In this document: piece after piece, positions 48,388-60,700 of the stretch
Layout of the letters: each line of letters begins with the position of its first letter
Position numbering within the stretch: position 1 is the first letter of the stretch
Assembly (NCBI RefSeq): GCF_963576615.1
Contig: NC_088708.1
Location: 57,275,196 to 57,339,195 of the forward strand
Length of the DNA stretch: 64,000 bases
Origin: Watersipora subatra
Lineage: Eukaryota; Bryozoa; Gymnolaemata; Cheilostomatida; Watersiporidae
Direction of reading: 5' to 3'
Program-made: the position numbers and the translations under genes
The notes under the pieces: model-generated
What the model saw: the letters and a program-made list of their open reading frames with translations, nothing else
The model's database searches: none
What the model was told of the DNA's origin: nothing

Positions 48388-48849
48388 ATTTTTATATACG
48401 ACTTGGATAACGCAGCAGATACTGAAAAATAATTTGGTAAAACATTATCTACAGCAACAAATCGAGAAGCCTATAATTACAGTTGTGCAATGCTCACACA
48501 ATACTTGCAGTACAGAGACATCGACAAGGGTTTTAACATTCCTGTTAGGATCGACAACATATTGTCTTTCTCGAAATGACTGAAAGTCTATTCATGTTGA
48601 AAACACAGCTTCTATTTCAGTATTATCCTATTTAGCTTTTGTAGAATGCCACAGAATTCTAAGCCACAATATGTCAATAAATGTGACCGAATTGACAATA
48701 GATGTGCTTTCAACCATGAGACATGTTCATATTTTTTTCTTTTATTTTTCTCTTGTTTATGCTCATGCTAGCTTATTTACGCTTGTTGGCTTAAGTAATG
48801 ACATACAAGCTTGAATTAGATTTAACGTACACCAGAGCTTTATTAATAA
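48388..48849. promoter_or_regulatory. Presumed upstream region of the YTH gene
   Basis: Placed only by position, next to the first coding exon. No recognised core-promoter motif, and an upstream non-coding exon is possible. Confidence 0.25.
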
Positions 48850-49110
48850 CTAGATGACTGACTGGCATTGCACAAGTAATAAAATAATTAGCCAATGAAT
48901 TTGAGTAACTTAAGCTAGTAACTAATGTTAGTAACTTAAGCTAGTAACTAGATCTAGTGACTAAAGTTTGTCTGAATCTTACTATAACAAAAGCCGTGTC
49001 TGAAGCCAGATTAATAATTGTTACATTACCCAAAATAATCTCTCACGCACCTAATAGCTAGTAAACCAAGCTAATAGTAACCAATAGTATTTTCCAATTG
49101 TCCAAAACAC
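48850..49110 (+). repeat. Dispersed repeat with TAATAAAATAATTAGCCAAT head, copy 2
   Basis: ACTAGATGACTGACTGGCAT, GCACAAGTAATAAAATAATT, GAATTTGAGTAACTTA; relative of 24103-24370. Contains a short tandem TAACTTAAGCTAGTAACTA, two copies. Confidence 0.55.
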
Positions 49111-50049
49111 AGATTGTGTGAAGCTTTTTGGAGTGACCCTGCATTTAGAACTAAGACTAAATACACGCATAATACAAAAATAAGGAATTAACAACTAGGA
49201 GGCATCTCAGTACAGTGTTCCTTATCCAAAATATGCTGCAGCACCATGCGATCTGAGCCAGGATAAACTTTAATGATCTTGAAATGTGACAAAACAAGGA
49301 TATTGTCTGCATAGCAAAAATTAAGACAGGTGTATGAGTGATGGCAAAACCTTTTTCTAAATCTACACAAGAAAATCAATAAAACTAAACTCCTTCTGAG
49401 AATTCTAACAGTGATGGACTTTCATTCAGTTGCGATTGTTGACACACTTTTTTACTAGGGACAATCTACAGTGTTAACAAAAAAACACACCAAAAAGCTA
49501 CTGAACTGAATTACTGATTTTCTTTACAAGATTTACAAAAAAACAATTATCCAATATTTTCTGCCTTGGGCCAGCCGAGATCATATCCCGAAGCAAAACA
49601 ATTTACTCTGCTGTCTCTAAATATGACAATGTAATATTATTGTGTTTGAATCTACAGTGGCTAGAGGTAGACTAGAAGAATTGTAGTTTACTCATAGTTT
49701 ATTTCTTCTCTCGCTGCCAGAATGACCCCAAATGTAAATAAACACACTTTATAAGCAAACCTAGTCGCACTGCATCTCACCTTCTGGAATTTAAAATAAA
49801 CAAATGCAAATTAAACTGTGTACGGCAAAAGCAATAACTAGAATGAAAATTATTATCAGTAAGATTTGCCTCAGTAAAAACAAGTACATCATAAGACTTA
49901 TAGGTCGTGATTATCCGAGGGATGTTTGGTAGTTTTTCACAAAATATGGTGGTGGACTGCGATCACGTCTGGGTCTACTGTTAATGTTAGGATACATATC
50001 ATGTTGAGGTTAATGTCTCACTTCTTTTAGGCATATCCACTGGTCTACA
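49111..50049. other. Intergenic, no gene seen
   Basis: No exon recognised. No LTR found for the neighbouring retroelement. Confidence 0.4.
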
Positions 50050-53000
50050 CTGTAATTTAGCTGGTATGATTATTTGAGCATCCAAAAGGTCTGTCATAAG
50101 GATACGGGAAAATCTGTTTTGGCATATTGTGTTGTCTGCTTCCTTGGTTATATTGTAGGAACGAGAAGCTCCCTGTCGTAAGACTACTCTTGTGGCCTTT
50201 TGATTCTGGATGTATACTCATTGACCTGGTTCCACCTCCGGAAGGTCTCTCGCACAATGACATTTATTGTAAAGCTCAACTGCATACTTGCACTTGTCAT
50301 TCACATAGCGGCAAATCTTTTGCTGATTGGCTAGAGCAGGCATAAGGTGATCCGGAAAAATAGGCATACGAGTTTTGAGATGTCAGCTCAACAGAACCTG
50401 TGAGGAAGAAATTGATTTTCCAGAGCTTCCCTGTATTAACCATGAGGCGTTTAATGATGCCAACTGCACGTTCTGCGTCCCCTTTACTTAGTGGATAGAG
50501 TGTAAAATTATGATAGAATAAGGATATGATATAGGATGAATGAGAAATTGTTGTCTCTTGCATACCGCTCAAACTCTTGAAATTCAAAGGGTTATCAGTG
50601 GTCCGTTGTAAAGGATTATCATTGGTCTATTGCAAAGGATTATCAGTGGTCCATTGCACACTGAGGACCATTGTCTGATACTATGTAGTCTGGGAGCCCA
50701 AGTGGTGCAAAGACTTTGTCTAAGATAGCTACTGCATTTACTGATTTCTGATTTTCAGTGGTTCCATGAACCTCAATCCAACGGCTGTAGTAGTCTCCAA
50801 TGAGAATGTAGACCTTAGCGTCTAATTCAAACAGATCCATCCCGAGTCTCTTCCATTGAGGATCAGGGTAAGAACTAGATGCCTGTGTCCCTAGATAGAT
50901 GTTCACTTTTGTAGGCTGATCAGAAGCCCTGACAGAATTCTATTACCTTTAGCAGGATTGGGTCATCATACTGAGCGTCTTGCTTGCGATTTACAAATGA
51001 GTGGTTTGGTATGAACACCTCATTGAAGTATTCTTCTTCACCAAATGACTTCACCTCGCTGACGTTAATTAGTGTGCTCTATTGGTTCTCGATACATATT
51101 CTGCTATATGGCGTTTGATCCTGGAACATAAGCAACTGTGAGAGAAGACTTCATTAGATGAAAAACTCAGGCCAGCATGTCAGCTAGATTCTTCAAATTG
51201 AGCAGTGTGACCAGCGGCTTATGGTCTATCTTTACCCTGAACATTAGCCCGTGTAAGTACTGATTGAATCTTTCACAGCGCCATGCAACTGCCAATGCCT
51301 TTTTCTTGCTGACTGCGCATCTCCCTTCAACCTCCGTTAAGGATCTTGAAGCAAAGCTGACTGGTCGATGTGTGCCATCAGTTTGATTCTGAAACAAGGC
51401 AGTTCTCAACCCACTGTTACACGCATCCATAGCGGGCACTGTCTGAAGTTTTGGATCGTATGAAGCCAGAACCTTGTCAGAAACCAGCATTCCTTTCAGC
51501 CTTGTGAATGCACCCTGCTGGGCAGTTCCCTAGAACCACTCTTGATTCTCTTGGAGTAGCTGGCGAGTTGGTGCACTGATCTTCGCTAGGTTGAGGTGAA
51601 CTTTCATCAGGTGATTCAACATACCATTAAGGTGTCTGATGTTTGACTGGTTCTGAGACTCAAGAAACTTTAAAATTGCCTTTGGTATTTTCAGTGTCGG
51701 GGTATATGCCATCACTATTTATGATATGTCCAAAAGATTTGACAGATGTCTGTCTGAATAAACACTTTTTCCAATTGAGAGTCATGCCTGACTGAGCAAT
51801 ACGATCAATAATCTTCTTGAAATGGTTTTCATGGATCTCCAAGTAGGAGCATAGATCAGAATATCGCTCGTGTAAATTATCACACCCTCGATGTCACTTA
51901 GTAGTTTATTCATATAACGCTGAAAGACCTCTGGTGCGACTGAAATTCCAAATAGCAGCCTGTTCAATGCATACCTCCTAGACAATGTAAAGTAAGTGGT
52001 CAGCAATCAAGTGTTTTGTGAGGTTGATTTGGTAATACCCAAAATGGCATCAAGACAACAAAAATCTTACTATGTCCAATTTTAGCCAGACTGATTCACC
52101 TGACTGATTGATTTACATTAGACCGATCCGCACATACATGCACAGATCTGTCTGGTTTTGGTACCAGCACCATTCCACCGCACCATTCGATGGCTTCTTT
52201 AACCACAGAATATAACACCCATCACTACCATCTCCTGGAGTTAATCTTTAACCTTAGATAACAATGGTTGTGGTACAGAGCAGGCGGTGTAAATACACAT
52301 AAGTCAGATATCTTCTTTGAGATTTATCTTGTACGAGTAGTCCTTGAAAAACACTACACCATTGAAGACTATAGGGTATTGTTGATAGAATGTCTCTGTG
52401 TCCGCCTCAACCTGGTTAACATTCCACATCAGAGGCCCAAGGTTTTTGCAGGCCTCCCTACTCAGTGTGTTGGTGTTGTGGTTACCTATTACATACATGT
52501 ATAGTCTCGTTGATAGATTTTGTGCCATATTTGAGATACGCTGTAAAAGTTACTAAACAATTAATGATGTGATGTTCAAGACCATGAAGACAAGACCAGG
52601 CCTGGGCTAGTTTGACCATCTGAACCATGGGCTCTGTAATTCTCTTAATTGAAACATCCGCGCCAGAATCTAGCATGCATTTCACTGATATCTAATCAAC
52701 TTGTTTAGTAAATGACCATCTTGGTTGGTTGTGGACACTATCAATCTTGAGGTCCTTGCAGAATAAAGTTCCATCTGCGAATTGTTCCATCTGACTGTTT
52801 CAGCCAAATCTATTCGCTTGGAATGGTTTGCTAATCTACAAAATTTTCCCTAGCAGCAAATAGGTGCAAGGAAAGCAGAACTTTGCTGCATTCCTTGCAC
52901 CTATTTGACCAGACTGGGCATTGAGACTTTGAATGTGTTGTTCCTCCACAGTAGCACAAATGTGCCTGACCTACCACCACTTGATTTACCTGCAGGAGCA

Positions 53001-53635
53001 GGTTTATGTCGTCGTTATGACCATGATACAGCTTTGACTGGTTTAGTTAACAAGTCAGAAGTGGGTGCTTGCGAGCTGATATTTTTCATCATCTTGGCAG
53101 CCAATTCTTGTGATTTGGCTGAAGATTATTCTCGAAGATTAATATATTTTTCCTAGTAGGCCTACTATCTTCGGGAATACCTAGACCAATCCTGTCACGA
53201 ATGAGGCCAGATTCTATATGACCAAATTGGAATATTTGGGCATTTTGACGCAACTGTGATAAAATGCCTTAAATGACTTTTCCTCAGTCTGTGATGTAGA
53301 GTTGAATAGATGATGATCATGTATGACATGTTCTCCGATACAGTATACATGAAAGATTTCAGGAAAATCGTCCACTTTGCACAAATCTTCCTTGTATTGT
53401 AGGCCTGTCTTAATGATTTTTAACTGGTTCAACATCTATACAGTGTTTCAGCATAGCCACTTGGTATTTATTTGGCTGCTTGTCTAGCTCAGTGAGTATA
53501 TAAAATGTTTTCCAGCTTGACACAAATGACCAGTAATTTTCCTCATTGTCTTGCAGTAAATCAATTGTAGCTAGTTGTTGTATAATATGATGATCTATTG
53601 TTGACATGTTGCAGGTCGACTTTAAGCTCACAGGA
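50050..53635 (-). pseudogene. Decayed Ty3/Gypsy retrotransposon, gag to integrase
   Basis: Pieces in canonical order on the minus strand, broken by stops and frameshifts. Gag-like: 53631-53410 (WSFVSSWKTFYILTELDK), continued in two other frames to about 53160 (GLIRDRIGLGI). Zinc knuckle with CYCGGTTHSKSQCP near 52940. Aspartic protease about 52685-52482 (CMLDSGADVS). Reverse transcriptase about 52300-51660 (LLFGISVAPEVFQRYMNKLL; the YxDD site reads YTSD at about 51868-51879). RNase H 51490-51167 (VSFASRSLTEVEG; EKEAL-type glutamate site reads KKKAL). Integrase core 50906-50297 (DLFELDAKVYILIGDYYSRW; VSDNGPQ; DAERAVGIIKRL). The integrase zinc-binding part between about 51000 and 50920 is missing. 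No LTRs found. Inactive. Confidence 0.9.
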
Positions 53636-55710
53636 ACAGCTTGATCAGCTTATTTTATCTTCAGCACTTGAGTCACATAATTGTCTCTCTGCCTAGTTAC
53701 ACTATTATTAGTTATTAAGCACCTGCTTGTTCTACCTATTTATTAATTAAAACATGGTTACTCTTAATATCCTTGCCAACTAAATGATACATATCCCGTT
53801 CCCTTGATCGACATTGAAGTGAAACTGCTTCACTTGTCTCTTGTTAAAACACAAAATAAATGGCTTCCATAAAAATGCAATTCCCTATTCAATACAGTAC
53901 GTAGCATCATTTGTATATATGTAAACTCCAAGTCATGAATTATGCTTCTAATATTGGTCGTGAACTAAATTGTGAAATTCCCGATACCCAACGAAACAGT
54001 TTTGAAACAGTCAAAAATAGCTCGAAGGATGATAGAAATGATATAACGTGGAACAGCTAATTTTGCAACCGCTTAGACTGATTCACCTTAACCACTTGTC
54101 TATTAATCAAGAGGTCCGTAAATGTTCAGGTGGACTATGAAACGCTGAAGCTAACATGCCAAACTTGGTTCTAGAAAGAATTTTCATTAGAATAATATTG
54201 TCTTCGGTAGAGCAGTTCAGCTGATGCAATTACACGCAAAATTAATCATTTTTATCTTTAAATTTGTTCTAGCTGCAATTATAGTTGCTAAAAAAAGCAC
54301 GCAAGAAGAATTTTAATTACTTTGAGATCTCGGAGCTTCTACCCAAAAAACATTTGACTCATTACCTTAGGTATTCCTGTTATTATTTGATTTTACATTG
54401 TGCTAACACAAGAGCTTTTATAACATTGAACAGTTTAGTCGCTTCAGACGTTATCGAATTCATTGCAAATATTTTAATAATTTTAGGTTTCTAATTTTTG
54501 TGTTCAATGTTTGTGAACTGTGGTTCCTTACTTTTAGTTTTTTAGCTATTTAAAAATAATAATTTTATTATAACTACTAGGTAAACAGCAAAAAATCGTC
54601 ATTTTAAAGCTATCACGATTTATCACTGCCTTTTCTCTTTTTTGGTAGAGTTTCAAGTAGACTGCATATAATTGAATGACTATAATAATGATAATGAGTA
54701 CCAAATATATTGAAAAATTCTAAAATAGATCATTGCATTTTTTGCAATGGATATTCCAAATCATTAAAGCAAATAAAATGCGTAGCTACTTGCTAAAATT
54801 CAATATTTCATAAAACTGTTTGAAACATTTGTGTGGATGTATTAAAAATTATTAATTTCCAATTTGTGCTGTTAACACAATATCTCTGTCACTCAAATTA
54901 CCACAAACAATTGATAAAACTAATGAAATAATTCACAATTTGAAAGAAAACTTTAACTCACCCGATGAAATTCTTGCTGTACTCTTTTCTAGCACATATA
55001 CCAGCGGTGATCTAACATACACTCGAAAACTCTTAGCAGTTGCGACAAACTTGTTTGAAATATTCTTTCAATACCTGACCTTGCCACATTCTGTTGTGAA
55101 GTATCAAAGTAGGAATGGCGTAATCCAAAGATTTGTCACAAAGCAACGGTCAACATCAATAAAAATTGGTTCAACTGGCCAAAAATGTAATTTTGATATA
55201 ATGCACGAATAAAATAAACCATAGCTTCTAACAGTACTAAATCATGCGTTATAACTCACAAATAACAACGGTAGAACTCAGTAAAGCTCAGTAGTGGCAA
55301 TAAAGCTGAACTGTGATACCCTGAGTTTTCAAAAGTGTACATTCAAATAGCATTATAATAGAGAAGTTAGTGATGCCATAGTTTTGCATTTTTCATGCTA
55401 AAAGACAAGCAAAAAGTTTGTTTTTATTACTACTGTATAATCAAATTTGTACATACAAAAATAACTCTTCCTGGTTCTGCTCTAAATGTTAAAACTGTCG
55501 TATGTTGTAACACATTTGCTATAAGGATATGCTGTAATTTGTTTACCTCTTTTCACAACTCAAATATCTATAACAATTTCTCAATAAGTATTGCTAAAAA
55601 GAAACAATACAAATATAGACGTTCGAGATGTGAAAATAATTTAAATAAAGAAATAACCAATAGAAAGAGATTTTTGTCGTTATCTTGCCTCAGGCACATA
55701 CAACTTTCAA
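53636..55710. other. Intergenic, no gene recognised
   Basis: AT-rich. Plus-strand frames at 54285-54494, 54940-55212 and 55395-55715 resemble no protein I know and lack splice support. Confidence 0.4.
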
Positions 55711-55714
55711 CTTA

Positions 55715-56030
55715 ATGATTCAAAAGACTTGATGATTCAAAAGACTTGATGATTAAAAACGACTTGATTCAAAAGACTTGATGATTCGAAAGACTTGATG
55801 ATTCGAAAGACTTGATGATTCGAAAGACTTGATGATTCGAAAGACTTGATGATTCGAAAGACTTGATGATTCGAAAGACTTGATGATTCGAAAGACTTGA
55901 TGATTCGAAAGACTTGATGATTCGAAAGACTTGATGATTCGAAAGACTTGATGATTCGAAAGACTTAATGATTCGAAAGAATTGATGATTCGAAAGACTT
56001 GATGATTCAAAAGACTTGATGATTCAAGAC
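55715..56030. repeat. Minisatellite, 17-bp unit GATTCGAAAGACTTGAT, about 18 copies
   Basis: Near-perfect core (55770-55990) with more diverged units (GATTCAAAAGACTTGAT) at both edges, the usual pattern of an array renewed from its centre. TTCGAA in each unit is palindromic. Confidence 0.95.
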
Positions 56031-57220
56031 TTGCTGTGGAAGTAGAAATAATAATAGAAATGCGCTGTATAGCAACTTGCTGTAACTTAAACTAACTGAA
56101 GTTCAAACTATCTACCTTGTTAACTTTTTATAGTGCTTAAAAAGTTAAACATCACATGATAGAAACTACTTGAGTGAAATATTTAAATGTATGTTGAGAA
56201 ATTCATTTGTTGAAGCAATCACAGGAAGAGATTTGATTATTAAAGTTTTACTGGTTGTTGAATTGACATTCAGTCTGAGTTAAGGGTATGTGCACATGTT
56301 TACTCAAGACAGCAATGCTTCTTCATATATATAGGTGGATCAAGGCTGGTTTCCCGTTTCTTCCGATGTTAAATTCTAAATTATAGATTGCGCTTTATGT
56401 TTATATTTACTACACATGATAAGCGAAACAAATACATATTTAAACAAAAGTAGCTTTTTAACAGTTGTTATTATATGATTTTAAAATTCGTAGTAGGCGA
56501 TTGCAGTTTTACGGGACATGTGACTTGCAATTTTAAAATGATACTGATGAAAAAGTGGCAGAAGTGGATGTCAGCATTGCAATTGCTTGCCCTTCAATTA
56601 TCATCGTGCATTATGAATTTATAAAAGGTTAATTTTTGCATTTAACAGCAGAGTTTGACTTGGTTAGATAATCTCCAGTGTGTAGGTCTGACTTGATTAC
56701 AAAAGGAAAAAGAGATTTCATAATATTAAAACATAGCTAGTCTTGTTACTAGTTCAAAAAAGGTTTTAGATTGAGTGAACAAAAAAAAAGTTTCAAGTTA
56801 GTCACATTGCGATTTTTAAATTAGCCGATAGGCATGCATAGTAACTACTGACAGGATTGAGTCACCTATTGTGTAGTTTGTGGTATACTTCATTTCGATT
56901 TGTGGAGAATAGTTTCAGAACTTGTCTTAGCGCACTGCATTAAATCTTACGTATTGGATGTTTATATGTCCTGCATCTGTATAGTAATAGTATTCCTTTC
57001 TTTAATTGGTTTAAAAATTGGTAAACATTGGATCTAGTGCGAGCTTTTCATGTTTATATATAGCAATTAACCAATAACATATTTGCATACATAGTGTTGT
57101 CCCCTTGTCTTCAAAATCGTTGTGTTATGCTCAGGTGATAGTTGGAACTGTCGGACTTGTGATTTGAGCCAGTTTGATTACCTGAGAACATATTTTGACA
57201 ACCTGTGTGAGGTGTCCTAT
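56031..57220. other. Intergenic, upstream of the RCC1-repeat gene
   Basis: No gene, repeat or core-promoter motif recognised. Confidence 0.35.
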
Positions 57221-57224
57221 GATC

Positions 57225-57510
57225 AAGCCTCTGTCTGGCGTTCACCAAAAAAGCTTTTGTATGGTGTTATCTAAAAAAGCCACTGTTCAGTGATACCCAA
57301 AAACGTCTCTCGCTGTGGTGTTACCCAGAAGAGCATCTGACCGATATTGCTGGATTGAATCTTTGTCTGGTGTTTAAGGAGCAGCCTCAGTATGGTGTTG
57401 CGCAAAAGAGTCTCTATCCATTGTTGCTTGACTCAGTCTCTATTTGATGTCACTTGAACAACCCTATGTTTTGTATTGCCTGAAGGAGTCCTTGTCTAGT
57501 CTGGCAAGCT
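57225..57510. repeat. Degenerate tandem repeat, about 30-35 bp
   Basis: Diverged copies of a GGTGTTACCCAAAAGAGTCT-like unit (GCGTTCACCAAAAAAGC, GGTGTTATCTAAAAAAGC, GATACCCAAAAACGTC, GGTGTTACCCAGAAGAGC, GGTGTTGCGCAAAAGAGTC). It may be an old minisatellite just upstream of the gene. Confidence 0.55.
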
Positions 57511-57638
57511 GTTAAAGTTACCTAGACTCTTGCGAACATGAATTGTTGATTTATTAGGTGTGAAGCTACAGATAAAACGCAAGTTTTGTCCGATCTATTG
57601 GTATTGTTGACCTACCAGCAAACGAATTGCTATGCATA

Positions 57639-57714
57639 ATGGATGAGAATGGAGAGATAATCAGTCCTAAAATCTATGTCTGGGGACAGACAGGAAATCA
57701 CCAACTAAATATAG
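57639..57714 (+). CDS. RCC1-repeat gene exon 1
   Basis: Encodes MDENGEIISPKIYVWGQTGN then HQLNI; donor GTAAGC, phase 1. A near copy of its 3' half and donor follows at 57751-57834. Confidence 0.8.
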
Positions 57715-60700
57715 GTAAGCTATTTACTTACGAGTTGATCTGATTTGAAGCAGTCCTAAAATATATGTTTGGGGGCAGACAGGAAACCACCAACTGAATG
57801 TAGGTAAGCTAATTATTTAGGATTTGATTTGAAGCATTGCCATGTGTAAAACTCACCATTTATGTGTTACTTATGTTGCAGAGCCTAATGATATGGGTTA
57901 TTTAGTTGAACCTGCTCATATGGATGCTAGTGATCACATGAAGGTGCTAGATGTAGCATTAGGTCTGAAACATAGCCTGCTGCTCACAGACAAGGGGCTA
58001 ATGAGTGTTGGCTGTAATACCGAGGGTCAACTCGGTTGGAGCCCTAGTCAAGGCTCCTTTGCACCAGAAGCAGGTGGGTCGGAGCAAGCTATCAAGCCAT
58101 TTAATAGACAGTGTTACAAATTGGAGTTTGAACCTGAAACTACCATTTAACTAAGTTTAATGATGGAGTTTAGTCTAATTAATTTAAATTAAATGAAATT
58201 TAGCTAATCAAATATTTAAAAGAGTGATGAAGCCAAGATAGTTAACCATGTATTTAAAGAAGTGAAGGAGCCAAGATAGTTTTATTCTTTTCAAGACAGA
58301 AAAACCTTTAAAATACCATTGTCTGCTGAAGACTGACTTTTGTTGAAAAATTTCATCACTATCTTTTTCATCAAACATTACAAAAGTGTATAGGCTGTCA
58401 ACAATTATTAAAATTATAGTCTGGACGTAGTAAGTTGAGCACAGTACTCTAAAATATGGTTTAATGAACTCTCTTAAATATTTGTAATGGTTCTTAGAAT
58501 GAAAGAAATCTTAATTCCAGTGTGGTCTCTGCATCTTGTTGCAGGTCTTGTTAGGGGCCTTCCAGACTGTGATATAAAAGCTATTGCAGTTGGAGAGGCA
58601 CACAGTTTAGTTCTGACCAGTAAAGGTGCCTTGTACAGCTTCGGAGGAAATGCCTGTGGTCAGCTAGGTCATGATAATTCTTCTAATCCTGGGTAAATGA
58701 GAAATATTTTCTTGTAAAACTAAGGCTTTACAAAACACATGTTTTTCATGTATGTTCCTCAAGGTTGAGAAAAATTTGTGTGATGAATGTATATGGATAG
58801 TTGATACTTGATTGTGTTGGTAGTATTATATGGATAGTTGATACTTGAATGTGTTGTTAGTATTATATGGATAGTTGATACTTGAATGTGTTGTTAGTAT
58901 TATATGGATAGTTGATACTTGAGTGTGTCGTTAGTATTATATGGATAGTTGATACTTGAGTGTGTTATTAGTATTATATGGATAGTTGATACTTGAGTGT
59001 GTTGTTAGTATTATATGGATAGTTGATACTTGAATGTGTTGTTAGTATTATATGGATAGTTGATACTTGAGTGTGTTATTAGTATTATATGGATAGTTGA
59101 TACTTGAATGTGTTGTTAGTATTATATGGATAGTTGATACTTGAATGTGTTGTTAGTATTATATGGATAGTTGATACTTGAATGTGTTGTTAGTATTATA
59201 TGGATAGTTGATACTTGGGCGTGTTGTTAGTATTATATGGATAGTTGATACTTGAGTGTGTTGTTAGTATTATATGGATAGTTGATACTTAAGTGTGTTG
59301 TTAGTATTATATGGATAGTTGATCTTGAATGTGTTGTTAGTATTATATGGATAGTTGATACTTGAATGTGTTGTTAGTATTATATGGATAGTTGATACTT
59401 GAGTGTGTTATTAGTATTATATGGATAGTTGATACTTGAATGTGTTGTTAGTATTATATGGATAGTTGATACTTGAATGTGTTGTTAGTATTATATGGAT
59501 AGTTGATACTTGAATGTGTTGTTAGTATTATATGGATAGTTGATACTTGGGCGTGTTGTTAGTATTATATGGATAGTTGATACTTGAGTGTGTTGTTAGT
59601 ATTATATGGATAGTTGATACTTGAGTGTGTTGTTAGTATTATATGGATAGTTGATACTTGAGTGTGTTGTTAGTATTATATGGATAGTTGATACTTGAAT
59701 GTGTTGTTAGTATTATATGGATAGTTGATACTTGAGTGTGTTATTAGTATTATATGGATAGTTGATACTTGAATGTGTTGTTAGTATTATATGGATAGTT
59801 GATACTTGAATGTGTTGTTAGTATTATATGGATAGTTGATACTTGAATGTGTTGTTAGTATTATATGGATAGTTGATACTTGGGCGTGTTGTTAGTATTA
59901 TATGGATAGTTGATACTTGAGTGTGTTGTTAGTATTATATGGATAGTTGATACTTAAGTGTGTTGTTAGTATTATATGGATAGTTGATCTTGAATGTGTT
60001 GTTAGTATTATATGGATAGTTGATACTTGAATGTGTTGTTAGTATTATATGGATAGTTGATACTTGAGTGTGTTATTAGTATTATATGGATAGTTGATAC
60101 TTGAATGTGTTGTTAGTATTATATGGATAGTTGATACTTGAATGTGTTGTTAGTATTATATGGATAGTTGATACTTGAATGTGTTGTTAGTATTATATGG
60201 ATAGTTGATACTTGGGCGTGTTGTTAGTATTATATGGATAGTTGATACTTGAGTGTGTTGTTAGTATTATATGGATAGTTGATACTTGAGTGTGTTGTTA
60301 GTATTATATGGATAGTTGATACTTGAGTGTGTTGTTAGTATTATATGGATAGTTGATACTTGAGTGTGTTATTAGTATTATATGGATAGTTGATACTTGA
60401 GTGTGTTGTTAGTATTATATGGATAGTTGATACTTGAGTGTGTTGTTAGTATTATATGGATAGTTGATACTTGAGTGTGTTGTTAGTATTATATGGATAG
60501 TTGATACTTGAATGTGTTGTTAGTATTATATGGATAGTTGATACTTGAGTGTGTCGTTAGTATTATATGGATAGTTGATAGTTGATACTTGAGTGTGTTA
60601 TTAGTATTATATGGATAGTTGATCTTGAATGTGTTGTTAGTATTATATGGATAGTTAATACTTGAGTGTGTTGTTAGTATTATATGGATAGCTGATACTT

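Noticed and set aside
55753..56010. 85-residue repeat frame (FESSSLSNHQVFRIIK)
   Set aside because: Translation of the 17-bp array; no gene context.
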